64,000 nt of DNA, taken from assembly GCF_014192575.1 (NCBI RefSeq), contig NZ_JACHYC010000003.1:372001-436000 (forward strand). The letters are read 5' to 3'. Positions 26,467 to 35,599 of the stretch are shown here, one piece after another. Positions within the stretch are counted from its first letter, which is position 1. Every line of letters starts with the position of its first letter. Made by a program: the position numbers and the translations under genes. The DNA is from Variovorax sp. Sphag1AA (lineage in GTDB: Bacteria > Pseudomonadota > Gammaproteobacteria > Burkholderiales > Burkholderiaceae_C). The notes under the pieces are model-generated. The model saw only the letters and a list, made by a program, of their open reading frames with translations. It was not told where the DNA came from and ran no database searches.

Positions 26467-28106
26467 GCGAAGTCGATCGTTCGCGTCACCTTGCGCCGCG
26501 CGCCGTCGAACTCGACATCGAGATGCCACGCGCCCTGCGCCGACTGGTACGGCCGCAGGACCGCAAAGCCGTCGCCGCTCTCCGGGAAGAAGGTCTTCAC
26601 ATGGCACCTGAACTTGCGACTCAGGCCGGCGTGCTTCTGCTCGTCGACGAACTCGAATGTTTCGTCGGCCGCGAAGTCATCGACTGACGCGTTCGCGAAG
26701 GTGTAGGGCGCATACAGCGCCGAGCTGTGGATGGAGTGCACGACGACCTTGCGCGCCTCGAACATGCATTCGATGGTGATGGTCGCGATGCATGACAGGT
26801 GCTCGTCACCCGAAAGGAACACCACCCGCTGCGCGTCGGCGTCGTACAGCCGTGCGAGCAGCTTGTGCAGCGAACCCGGATAGCCGGCCCATGAATCCGT
26901 CTGCAGCGCGAGCCCGATCGGGTTGCGGCTGCGTGGCCGGCCGCGCATCGACAGATAACGCGGCAGCAGGATCGACGCGGAAACGACGAAGCCCGGCGGC
27001 GATGTTGGCCCCTGCGAGCGGACCCACTTGTGCAGCTCGGCGGACTGCGGCTTGCGCAGGATCGATGCATAGGCGAGGTTGCCGATGGTGCGGCCCCGCC
27101 GCTTCGAGCGGGTATCGGTGAAGAAGAACGCATGCCCGTGCAGTTCCGCGGCTAGCCAGAGGCGCTTGTCGCTCACCGTGCTACGCACCGCCTGCGGCCA
27201 CATGCTGCGCTGACGTGTCACGTAGAGACTGCGGCCCTGCGCCATGGCGTCCTGAAGTTCGTCGTGGCCGTAGCCGCGCGGGCGCGGCTCCCAGTTGTCG
27301 GCCACCTCGTGGTCGTCCAGCATCGGAAAGATTTCGGACCCCGCCACACGCAGCACGCGCTGAAGACCGGCGTTGAGCATGAAGGCCTCGTAAGCGAACG
27401 ACAGGCGCTCCAGCAGCTTGCCCGGATCGAACAGGCCCGCGGTCCGGTCGACGTAGACCTGATCGCCGGTGAGCACGGTGAATCGGATCGACGGGTCGTT
27501 CTCCAGCCGCTCGCCGAGCCGCCACAGCGAACGTTCGGCCGGGCCGATGTAGCGATCGTCCAGCGCGCGGGTGCGCACGCGCACCGTGGCGTCGAGCATG
27601 CCGGCCGGATACTGGCAGCTGCCCAGCGCAAAGCTCGCGGCGCGTCCGGGCGCGAGCGCCTGATCGATGCGCCGGGTCACGACGCCGCTTTCCAGGGCCA
27701 CCGGTTCGCGGTGGTTGGCGATCTCGTCGTACTCCACCTCGCCACCGATCGTCACCTGCCGATGGAGCAGGAGCAGCAGCGCGCGGTGCGCATTGCCGGG
27801 CCATGGCAGCGTCGCGGTCACACACTGCCGGTCGGCGCAAAGCTCGACGTCCACCGGCTCGACATCGATGCGCCGCAGCGCAGGCAGGTCGACCAGCCGC
27901 CCGCCCTGGCGGATCTTCCAGCGCCCTTCGAAGTCCTCGACCGGCACCAGCGCCGCCTTGTGCGGCACGCCGTTGCGCTGGTCGAAAGTCACCCGGCACG
28001 CGAGCAGCCCGCCGGCCACCATCTCCGGCGGCGCGGCGAAGGACCTCGGCGGCAGCGCCTTATGCAGCTGCGACGCCGACGGAAGCGGTTTCGGATTCTG
28101 GGTCAT
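26463..28106 (-). CDS. PhoD-like metallophosphatase
   Basis: Protein of 547 residues. After a domain of about 190 residues, the phosphatase core shows LGSCQYPAG, TGDQVYVD, MLDDHEVADNW and FLSGDEHLS, the metal-binding set of PhoD-type phosphatases/phosphodiesterases. There is no obvious signal peptide, unlike secreted PhoD. The ATG at 28106 lies 47 bases inside the end of the upstream GMC gene, implying translational coupling with it. The substrate is unknown; a phosphoester or phospholipid is plausible given the lipase-like partner. Confidence 0.83.
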   Translation of the reverse strand: MTQNPKPLPSASQLHKALPPRSFAAPPEMVAGGLLACRVTFDQRNGVPHKAALVPVEDFEGRWKIRQGGRLVDLPALRRIDVEPVDVELCADRQCVTATLPWPGNAHRALLLLLHRQVTIGGEVEYDEIANHREPVALESGVVTRRIDQALAPGRAASFALGSCQYPAGMLDATVRVRTRALDDRYIGPAERSLWRLGERLENDPSIRFTVLTGDQVYVDRTAGLFDPGKLLERLSFAYEAFMLNAGLQRVLRVAGSEIFPMLDDHEVADNWEPRPRGYGHDELQDAMAQGRSLYVTRQRSMWPQAVRSTVSDKRLWLAAELHGHAFFFTDTRSKRRGRTIGNLAYASILRKPQSAELHKWVRSQGPTSPPGFVVSASILLPRYLSMRGRPRSRNPIGLALQTDSWAGYPGSLHKLLARLYDADAQRVVFLSGDEHLSCIATITIECMFEARKVVVHSIHSSALYAPYTFANASVDDFAADETFEFVDEQKHAGLSRKFRCHVKTFFPESGDGFAVLRPYQSAQGAWHLDVEFDGARRKVTRTIDFA

Positions 28107-31100
28107 GGCTCGTGTTCGTGGAGGTCTCGGAGGACTCGCCAAGGAAGGCGCTGATTTCGCGATAGGCAAGCGGCGCGTTCACGCCGACCAGGCTGTCCTG
28201 GTGCCCCATGTCGCGGAACTCGACCGATCTGCCGCCGCTGTGCGCGTCGTTCAGCAGATCGACCACGCGCCGTCGCGTGGCGATGTCGAGCAGCCCGTTG
28301 TCGCTGCTGTGCAGCGAGAGGATGCGATGCGCGGGGTCCTTGTTCCACACGCGCCGGATGTGGCCCGGCACCATGCCGGCGCCGTTCCCGCCGCGGTCCG
28401 TCACCACCCCGTAGCGCGCGAAGGCGATCACCTGCGCGACGGTCTGCAGGTTCATCGGACCGAAGAAATCGTCGATCGCTCCGAGCACTGCATCCGACAT
28501 GCCGTCGAGCTTGAAGGTCACGCCATAGAGCGCATCCATGCGGTGCCGCGCCCCGACCCAAGGCGTGCGCTTGCCTGGCGGCCAGAAAGGGTTCTCGCGG
28601 AAGAAGTCCTCGCGCGGATAAGGCACTGCCGCGAGCAGCCGATCGAACATGTCGTCGGCCGAGGTGGGTTTTTCAGGCGTGAACTCGAAGGCGCCCAGCC
28701 CGATGAACTCGCGCAGCCATTGCATGAGGTAGGCGCGTGCCATGTTGGCCGGCGACATCACAAGCGCCGGCCCCACCTGCGAGATCACGAGCCGGCCCAA
28801 TCGCCCGGGCAATGCGGCCCGCAATTCAGGAAAGCGATCGGCACCCCGCTCGATGTGCTTGCCGAAGAGACCCAGCGACAGCATCGCCACACCCATGCAA
28901 TGCGCAACCACGTCGACCTTCTTCGCGCCGGTGTAGCGGCAGATGTGATCAATGGCGAGCGGGATGTCCTGGCAGCCCATCTGCTCGAAGAACCACGGCT
29001 CGCGTGCGGTCGGCATGCCGGCGCTGCTGCGCAGGTCGAGCACCCACACGTCGTGTCCCTTGGCGTGGAGATGTCCCGCGAGCCCGCCCTCGGGCAGCAG
29101 TCGATGCGCGAAGGTGGTTCCGCTGGCGCTGTAGCCGTGGATCAGCATCACCGGATTCAGCCGGCTGTCCTTGCCAGGGCCGTAGCGTGTCAGGCGCATC
29201 CGCACCGGCGTGCCGTCGCGCATCACGTCCACGGTGATGTCGAAGACCTGCGGCGCCGGCGCATGCGGGATGGCACCGGGCAGGCGCTGCGGGGTGCGCC
29301 CGTGGGGCCGATCAGGCAGGCGCAGCGACCACGCATGAAGCGGCAGCATGACCCGCGCGAGGTACAGCAGCAGCGAAGCCATGTCGATCAGCGCGGTCGC
29401 GTGATCGGGCTGCGACGCGATGCGCACCAGCGGCACGTTGACGCGGCCGAAGTAGGGCAGGTCGACCGCCAGCGGCTTGCGCTGGTCGGCCGGATCGCGG
29501 TTCGGGAATTCGTTCAGCTCGGCGTAGAGCCATTGGTTGACCGGGTTCGCGGCGCGCTCGTAGGTGAGCCGCTTGGCCGCACGGATGGGGCGGCCCTGCC
29601 AGTGCATGGCGTCGCCAAGCCGCCTGTCGAGCAGCTTCGGCGAAAGAATCTCCAGGTCGTATTCGAGCCGCCGCACGTCCGCCGCGCGCGATGCGAGATA
29701 GAACGCGGATTTGACGAGTTCGCTCCACGGCGGCGCGGGTTTCGGGCCGCGTCCCCGCATCCTCTCGAACGTGCCCTGCACGGCATCGCGCAGGCCCCGG
29801 TTGAGGAACCATGCCCAGAGCCCGCGCACCGTCCGTCCCGCCTGGCTGGACGGTTCATGCCGCATCAGTGTCAGCGTGCCACTCAGGGGCGCCTCCAGCA
29901 GCAACGCCTGCCTCGACGTTGGTGGCCGGCTTCGTGTGCCGAGAGGGAGCGACGAAGGCCATGGCTCGGCCGGCATGAGCAGCCGCACATGGCTTCGCGA
30001 GGCATCGACGACCAACTGGCGTGGAGACTGGGAAGCGATCAGCGACGAGACCGACTGCGGCTCGAACCAGAGCCGAAGCTCAAGGTCCAGGGCGACTGCC
30101 TTCCCTTCGAACTCGATGGTCACCCGGCTCTTCATCTGCTCGGTCATCTCGATCAAGGTCGATTCCTGCGGCTTCGGAACGACCTTGCGGGACATCGGGC
30201 GCAGCGGCTGCCATTCAGAAGGCGGGTCGGCCGGATGCGTGGCCGGGTCCAGCCGATCGAACTGCCACGCGCGGCGCAGATGCCGCATCGCACGACGCGC
30301 CAGCATCGCGATGGTGAGCGAAGGATTGATGCCGAGCGATGTCGGCACGATCGCGCCATCCAGCACCACGAGCCCTCCGTGCACGCGCTTCGAATCGCCG
30401 TCGAAGACCCGGCCGAACTCGTCGACGACGCCCATCGCCGCGTGGTCGCCCATCGGGCAGCCACCCAGCGGATGCACCGTGAGCACCGGGCCACGCGCGG
30501 CGCCATACAGGCGCTCGAGCATGCCTGGCAGAGGGCGCCAGACGGGGTTCGGCAGCACGCGCGCGCCGGCACCGTTCTTTGCGACCAGCGTGTCGAGCAC
30601 CTCCTGATGCTTGTCAAAGCTCGTGTCGCTGCGCACCTCGGGCCAATCGACGCCGAGCGTTCCCTGCTCGCCATCAATGGCGTCTCCGGGCAGGCGCAGC
30701 CGACCGTTCGCGCTGTCGTGGCCAATCACCGCGACCACCATGCTGTTGTCGATCAGCCGTGCATCGATGCCCGCAACATCGGGTTCGTCCGCATCGCCGG
30801 TGTAGCGCCGGCTGTCGGCGCCGGTCAGCGACTGGACGGTGGCGACGGTGGTCGCGGTCTCCTCGAAGAGCCGCCGCAAGGGGCCGGGGATCGCGAGGTC
30901 CTGGATGACGCACGGCGGGTCTTCATGCCGCCGGTCGATCATCCGGGTGATGGTCGGCCCGCACTGGTCGCCGAGCGACGGCGCGATCCCGGGCTCGCGC
31001 AGGATCGTGCTCAGGTTGTCGCCGTTGGCTGAAAAGCGCTCGCCGAGCACCGCCGACACGGGGAGCTTGCGCTTGCGGGCACGCATCAGCAGCTCGGTCG

Positions 31101-32004
31101 AACCAAGCGTGCCGGCCGCGAGCACCAGATGGCTCGCGCGGATCTCGTAGGGCGCCTTGATGTGCCGGCGCAGCGACGTGTCGGTGTGGGTGACGAACAC
31201 CTTCCAGTCGTATTCGCCGACCTTCTCGAAGGTGGTGACCGTGGCACCCGTCACGATGCGCACGGGAGCGGCATGCCGAGCACAGGCTTGCGCGATCAGC
31301 GTGGCATCGACCGAGAGCTTTGCGCCGACATTGCAGCCGGTCGCGCAATCGCGGCAGCCGTTGCAGGCCCGGATACCCCGATCCGCTTCGTCCTCGTCTG
31401 CGACGGTGACATCGAGCACGCTGGCCGGCTTGCCGCCGAGCGCATCCATCAACCCGGCGCGGCTCGCGAACTTGCCGCTCGACGAGGCCTGCAATTGACC
31501 CCGTACTTCTGCGAGCGCGTCCATGAGGCCATGGTCCTTGCGGATGCCCGCAGGCCAGCGCGGGTCGGCGAACACCGCGGGCAACGGCGAGGCCATCACG
31601 CCCGCATTGATCAGCGAACCGCCACCCAGCCCATTGGCAAGCACCACGTTGACATCGGCGCCGAGCCGCATGTCGAAGAGGCCCCAGGTGCGTCCCATCA
31701 CCGAGGCGTCGCCACTGCGGCTGAAGCGCACATGCCCGGCCAGGTCGGCCATGGTCGAGGGGAAAGAGCCGGGCACGTATTCGTGGCCGCGTTCGAGCAT
31801 CGCGATGCGCAGCGGCCGGCCATCGACACCCCAGCCCGCGAGTTCGTTCAGCGCCATCGCGCCGCCATAGCCGCTGCCGACAATCAGGACGTCGAAATGG
31901 GGTTCACTCCTCGGGTCCGCCGGCTGGTCGAGTCGAAGATCGCTCGCCAGCTCGGCCAGGTCGGCGGAAAGCCAGGCCGTGGCCGCTTGTTCTTGTTGAT
32001 TCAT
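28060..32004 (-). CDS. GMC oxidoreductase fused to an alpha/beta hydrolase
   Basis: Single frame of 1314 residues. Residues 37-575 are a GMC flavoenzyme of the cholesterol-oxidase-like branch: FAD loop VGSGYGG (42-48), HPLGGCPMG (511-519) and GINPSLTIAMLA (558-569). An insert carries Cys214, Cys217, Cys220 and Cys224, a ferredoxin-like spacing. After a linker of about 350 residues, an alpha/beta hydrolase occupies about 935-1295, with the oxyanion HGYSASG (956 on) and nucleophile elbow AHCMG, where Cys1036 replaces the usual Ser; a candidate histidine lies in GHQDSLVG. It is upstream of, and overlaps, the PhoD-like gene. It may oxidise and hydrolyse a sterol- or lipid-like substrate; that is inference. 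Confidence 0.85.
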   Translation of the reverse strand: MNQQEQAATAWLSADLAELASDLRLDQPADPRSEPHFDVLIVGSGYGGAMALNELAGWGVDGRPLRIAMLERGHEYVPGSFPSTMADLAGHVRFSRSGDASVMGRTWGLFDMRLGADVNVVLANGLGGGSLINAGVMASPLPAVFADPRWPAGIRKDHGLMDALAEVRGQLQASSSGKFASRAGLMDALGGKPASVLDVTVADEDEADRGIRACNGCRDCATGCNVGAKLSVDATLIAQACARHAAPVRIVTGATVTTFEKVGEYDWKVFVTHTDTSLRRHIKAPYEIRASHLVLAAGTLGSTELLMRARKRKLPVSAVLGERFSANGDNLSTILREPGIAPSLGDQCGPTITRMIDRRHEDPPCVIQDLAIPGPLRRLFEETATTVATVQSLTGADSRRYTGDADEPDVAGIDARLIDNSMVVAVIGHDSANGRLRLPGDAIDGEQGTLGVDWPEVRSDTSFDKHQEVLDTLVAKNGAGARVLPNPVWRPLPGMLERLYGAARGPVLTVHPLGGCPMGDHAAMGVVDEFGRVFDGDSKRVHGGLVVLDGAIVPTSLGINPSLTIAMLARRAMRHLRRAWQFDRLDPATHPADPPSEWQPLRPMSRKVVPKPQESTLIEMTEQMKSRVTIEFEGKAVALDLELRLWFEPQSVSSLIASQSPRQLVVDASRSHVRLLMPAEPWPSSLPLGTRSRPPTSRQALLLEAPLSGTLTLMRHEPSSQAGRTVRGLWAWFLNRGLRDAVQGTFERMRGRGPKPAPPWSELVKSAFYLASRAADVRRLEYDLEILSPKLLDRRLGDAMHWQGRPIRAAKRLTYERAANPVNQWLYAELNEFPNRDPADQRKPLAVDLPYFGRVNVPLVRIASQPDHATALIDMASLLLYLARVMLPLHAWSLRLPDRPHGRTPQRLPGAIPHAPAPQVFDITVDVMRDGTPVRMRLTRYGPGKDSRLNPVMLIHGYSASGTTFAHRLLPEGGLAGHLHAKGHDVWVLDLRSSAGMPTAREPWFFEQMGCQDIPLAIDHICRYTGAKKVDVVAHCMGVAMLSLGLFGKHIERGADRFPELRAALPGRLGRLVISQVGPALVMSPANMARAYLMQWLREFIGLGAFEFTPEKPTSADDMFDRLLAAVPYPREDFFRENPFWPPGKRTPWVGARHRMDALYGVTFKLDGMSDAVLGAIDDFFGPMNLQTVAQVIAFARYGVVTDRGGNGAGMVPGHIRRVWNKDPAHRILSLHSSDNGLLDIATRRRVVDLLNDAHSGGRSVEFRDMGHQDSLVGVNAPLAYREISAFLGESSETSTNTSHDPESETASVGVAAA

Positions 32005-32127
32005 GCGCTGCGCACTCGCTGGGCGACCGCGAGATTGCGGCGGTGTGCGAGTTCAACAGAGCGGGTCGGCGCTGTCCATCCGCATAAGGGACTAGACCGT
32101 ATCTTTTACGACACCGTAAGTCGGGTG

Positions 32128-33168
32128 TCAGGGAATCAGCACTGCGGCGCCCTCGATACGTCCCGCGCGCAGATCGGCCATTGCCTCGTTGGCCTGTTCC
32201 AGCGGGTAGGTGGTGATGTGGACCTGCGGCGGATGCACGCGCACCACGTCGAGGAACTCGCGGCCGTCTGCGCGCGTGAGGTTCGCGACCGAGACCAGCT
32301 CGCGCTCCTCCCACAGCAGCCGGTAGGGGAAGGCCGGGATGTCGCTCATGTGGATGCCACCGCAGACCACGCGGCCGCCCTTGCGCACCGCCTGCAGCGC
32401 GAGCGGCACGAGGGGGCCGGCCGGCGCGAAGATGATCGCCGCGTCGAGCCGCTCGGGGGGCATCTCGTCCGATGCGCCGGCCCACACCGCGCCCAGCGAG
32501 CGTGCGAAAGCCTGGCCCGCAGCGTCGCCCGCTCGTGTGAAGGCGTAGACCTCGCGTCCCTGTGCCACTGCCACCTGCGCGATGAGATGCGCCGCTGCGC
32601 CAAAGCCATAGAGGCCGAGCCGTCGTGCGCTGTCGCCGGCAGCCTTCAGGCTGCGCCAGCCGATCAGCCCGGCGCACATCAGCGGCGCGATGTGCGCCGG
32701 ATCCTGCGCGGAATCGCCGAGGGGCAGGCAGAAGTCGGCTTCGGCGATCACATGGCTCGCGAAGCCACCGTCGCGGTCGTAGCCGGTGAAGCGGGGCGTG
32801 TCGCAGAGGTTCTCGCGACCGGCGAGGCAGAACGTGCAATGCCCGCAGGTGTGACCAAGCCAGGGCACGCCGACACGGTCGCCGATGCGATGCCCTTGCA
32901 CGTCCGCGCCGATCGCTTCGACCTCGCCCACGATCTCGTGGCCCGGCACGATCGGCAGCGTATTCAGCGGCAGGTCACCATCCACCACGTGCAAGTCGGT
33001 GCGGCAGACCGCACAGGCCAGCACGCGCAAGCGCAGTTCGCCGGCCGCAGGTTCCGCGACCGGGCGCTGCTCGAGTCGCAAGGGTTGACCGGCGGCGTGA
33101 AGAACCATGGCGCGCATCGTCCGGGGATTGTGCGCCGCGGTCCGCTTGGTTGTTTGCGTCATATGCAT
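32128..33168 (-). CDS. Zinc-dependent alcohol dehydrogenase
   Basis: MDR-family dehydrogenase of up to 346 residues. The catalytic-zinc Cys is in ACAVCRTDLH and the His-Glu in PGHEIVGEV. The structural-zinc cysteines are in HTCGHCTFCLAGRENLC. The nucleotide-binding loop is LYGFGAAAH. The start is uncertain: ATG at 33168, 33162 or 33117 (MRAMVLHA) are all in frame. It lies 123 bases upstream of the GMC gene on the same strand and is divergent from a sulfonate-type receptor gene (67 bases). It may reduce or oxidise alcohols from the neighbouring pathway. Confidence 0.9.
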   Translation of the reverse strand: MHMTQTTKRTAAHNPRTMRAMVLHAAGQPLRLEQRPVAEPAAGELRLRVLACAVCRTDLHVVDGDLPLNTLPIVPGHEIVGEVEAIGADVQGHRIGDRVGVPWLGHTCGHCTFCLAGRENLCDTPRFTGYDRDGGFASHVIAEADFCLPLGDSAQDPAHIAPLMCAGLIGWRSLKAAGDSARRLGLYGFGAAAHLIAQVAVAQGREVYAFTRAGDAAGQAFARSLGAVWAGASDEMPPERLDAAIIFAPAGPLVPLALQAVRKGGRVVCGGIHMSDIPAFPYRLLWEERELVSVANLTRADGREFLDVVRVHPPQVHITTYPLEQANEAMADLRAGRIEGAAVLIP

Positions 33169-33235
33169 CTGAATTAACGGTCGTTCCGCTTTGCATGGGG
33201 CCTTCGGACAATGCCGCTCGTTTCAAGGACACCTC

Positions 33236-34255
33236 ATGCCGACAGCCAGACACTGCGAATCCTGCGCCATTCCATCCTCGCCGCGACAAGGGTCGAGACG
33301 TTTCATCACCGGCGTGCTGCTGGTCGCGGCGGTCGCACTCGCCGCACTCTTCTTCGGCGTCTCGCCTGCGCATGCGCAGCAGAAGGGTGAGCTTCGCATC
33401 GGCTACCAGAAATCGGCCAGCCTCTTCGTGCTGCAGAAGGCGCAGGGCACGCTCGAGAAGAAGCTCGCGCCGCTCGGTTTCGGTGTGAAGTGGGTCGAAT
33501 TTCCGGCCGGCCCGCAGTTGCTGGAAGGGCTGAACGTCGGCGCTGTCGACGTGGGCTATGTCGGCGAAGCGCCGCCGATCTTCGCGCAGGCGGCCGGTGC
33601 CAAGTTTGCCTACATCGGCTTCGATCCGGCCGCGCCGCGCGCCGAGGCGATCCTGGTGCTGAAGGATTCGCCGATCAAGTCGGTCGCGGACCTCAAAGGC
33701 AAGAAGGTCGCGCTCAACAAGGGCAGCAACGTGCACTACCTGCTCGTGAAGCAACTGGAGAAGCACGGCCTCTCGCTCGCGGACATCCAGCCTGTCTACC
33801 TCGCACCCGCAGACGGCCGCGCGGCATTCGAAAGCAAGAACGTCGACGCCTGGGTGATCTGGGATCCCTTTCAGGCCGCCGCCGAGAAGGCCATCGGCGC
33901 CCGCGTGCTCGCCGACGGCACGCCGGACGTGGTCAACAACTACCAGTTCTACCTGGCCGAGCGCGGCTTAGTCGCGAAGTATCCGCAGGTGATCGACGCG
34001 CTCTTCGAGGATTCGGTCTCGCAGGGCATCTGGCTCAAGAAGAACCTGCGCCAGGCAGCCGAGCTGATTGCGCCGCTGCAGGGCCTGCCGGTCGACGTGG
34101 TCGAGACCGCGCTGCGCCGCTACGAGTTCAACGTGAAGCCGATCGCGCCCGACGTGGTCGCGGGCCAGCAGAAGATCGCCGACACCTTTCATCAGCTCAA
34201 GCTCATCCCGAAGGCCATCCGTATCAGCGACGCCGTGTTGCCCGCCAAGCCGTGA
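33236..34255 (+). CDS. Sulfonate-type ABC receptor (SsuA-like)
   Basis: Periplasmic receptor of 339 residues. The signal segment is long (hydrophobic stretch about residues 25-45, ending PAHAQQ). Motifs are ELRIGYQKSASLFVLQKAQGTLE, VEFPAGPQLLEGLNVGAVD, VGEAPPIFAQAAGA and VALNKGSNVHYLLVKQLEKHG, as in aliphatic sulfonate receptors. AAGGA precedes the ATG. There is no ATPase or permease next to it. The next gene, a flavin monooxygenase, starts on its stop (GTGA at 34252), so the pair probably supply and oxidise the same organosulfur or similar compound using a transporter encoded elsewhere. Confidence 0.9.
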   Translation: MPTARHCESCAIPSSPRQGSRRFITGVLLVAAVALAALFFGVSPAHAQQKGELRIGYQKSASLFVLQKAQGTLEKKLAPLGFGVKWVEFPAGPQLLEGLNVGAVDVGYVGEAPPIFAQAAGAKFAYIGFDPAAPRAEAILVLKDSPIKSVADLKGKKVALNKGSNVHYLLVKQLEKHGLSLADIQPVYLAPADGRAAFESKNVDAWVIWDPFQAAAEKAIGARVLADGTPDVVNNYQFYLAERGLVAKYPQVIDALFEDSVSQGIWLKKNLRQAAELIAPLQGLPVDVVETALRRYEFNVKPIAPDVVAGQQKIADTFHQLKLIPKAIRISDAVLPAKP

Positions 34256-35586
34256 GCGCCCGCCAGCAGATGCACCTCGGCGCCTTCTTCTTCGGCGTCG
34301 GCCATCACCTTGCCGCGTGGCGGCATCCGGACGTGGACCCCGGTGCGGCCAGCCGCATCGAATCGCTGCGCGAGTGGACGCGCATCGCAGAGGAAGCGAA
34401 GTTCGACGCGATCTTCTTCGCCGACAACGTCGGCCTGCCCGGACCGCCGGACGACGCAGTGGCGAAGAACGCGCTGTGGTATCCGCTCGATCCGCTCATC
34501 ACGCTCGCGGCGCTGTCGCAGTCGACCAGTCGCATCGGGCTGGTCGCGACGGTGTCGGCGACCTACCTGCCGGCCTATCACCTCGCGCGCAAGTACGCTT
34601 CGCTCGACCAGATCAGCGGCGGACGCAGCGGCTGGAACCTCGTGACTTCGGGGAGCGATTTCGAGGCGCGCAGCTTCGGTCTGCCCAAGCAACTCGAGCA
34701 CGCCCATCGATACGCCCGCGCGCACGAGTACGTGGAGATCGTGAAGGGCCTCTGGGATACCTGGGAGGACGACGCCTTCATCCACGACAAGGCGGCGAAT
34801 CGCTTCTTCGACCCCGCGCGGCTGCACCGCGTCGCGCACGAGGGCGAGCACTTCACCGTCCACGGCGGATTGCAGACGCCGCGCGCGCCGCAGGGCTACC
34901 CGGTGCTGGTGCAGGCCGGGTCTTCGGCGGACGGGCAGGACCTCGCTGCTGCGACGGCCGAGGTGGTCTTCACTGCGCAGCAGACCGCAGAGGACGCGCG
35001 CAACTTCTATCGGTCGCTCAAGGGCCGGCTCGCCGCGTATGGACGCACGCCCGATCAGCTCAAGATCCTGCCGGGCATCTCGCCCTTCGTCGGGCGCAGC
35101 CAGCAGGAGGCGCAAGAGAAGTTCGAGCAGCTTCAATCGCTGATCGATCCGGTGCTCGGCATCGGACTGCTGTCGACCTTTCTCGGCAATGTCGATCTGT
35201 CGCGCTATTCGGTGGACGACCCGTTCCCGCAGGACCTGCCGGTCACCGAAGGGTGGAGGAGCCGCCAGGAACTCTTCGCCTCGCTCGCGAAGCGCGACGG
35301 GCTCAGCATCCGCCAGCTCTACGAAAAGGTGGCCGGCGCGCGCGGGCACTGGACGATCGTCGGTACGCCGGAGAGCATCGCGGACCAGCTCGAACACTGG
35401 TTCACGACGGGCGCGGCAGACGGCTTCAATGTGCTTGCGCCGACGCTGCCGCACGGGTTGCGCGACTTCGCGGATCTCGTGATTCCTGAACTGCAGCGGC
35501 GCGGCCTGTTCCGCAAGGAGTACATGGGCCGCACGCTGCGCGAGCACCTCGGCCTCGCACGGCCCGCGCATCCGAAGGCGCGCTGA
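34252..35586 (+). CDS. LLM-class flavin-dependent monooxygenase (NtaA/SnaA/DszA family)
   Basis: Luciferase-like monooxygenase of about 444 residues that uses reduced FMN from a separate reductase. Landmarks are LGAFFFGVGHHLAAWRHP, FADNVGLPG, SGGRSGWNLVTS, and PVLVQAGSSADGQDLAA, typical of the NtaA/SnaA/SoxA group that includes dibenzothiophene-sulfone and nitrilotriacetate monooxygenases. The start GTG overlaps the receptor stop; ATG at 34270 is an alternative. The frame is open for a further 750 bases upstream, but only as a shadow of the receptor gene. No flavin reductase gene is present in the window. Confidence 0.9.
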   Translation: MSARQQMHLGAFFFGVGHHLAAWRHPDVDPGAASRIESLREWTRIAEEAKFDAIFFADNVGLPGPPDDAVAKNALWYPLDPLITLAALSQSTSRIGLVATVSATYLPAYHLARKYASLDQISGGRSGWNLVTSGSDFEARSFGLPKQLEHAHRYARAHEYVEIVKGLWDTWEDDAFIHDKAANRFFDPARLHRVAHEGEHFTVHGGLQTPRAPQGYPVLVQAGSSADGQDLAAATAEVVFTAQQTAEDARNFYRSLKGRLAAYGRTPDQLKILPGISPFVGRSQQEAQEKFEQLQSLIDPVLGIGLLSTFLGNVDLSRYSVDDPFPQDLPVTEGWRSRQELFASLAKRDGLSIRQLYEKVAGARGHWTIVGTPESIADQLEHWFTTGAADGFNVLAPTLPHGLRDFADLVIPELQRRGLFRKEYMGRTLREHLGLARPAHPKAR

Positions 35587-35599
35587 CCGGGGAGCCAGC

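Noticed and set aside
27667..31032. Open frame of 1121 codons antisense to the GMC-hydrolase fusion
   Set aside because: It is low in recognisable motifs, and the opposite frame contains clear FAD, hydrolase and metallophosphatase signatures.
33490..34251. Possible 250-residue N-terminal extension of the flavin monooxygenase
   Set aside because: The extension lies entirely within the receptor gene in another frame and is Arg-rich noise; the luciferase-like domain begins at its usual place near 34270.
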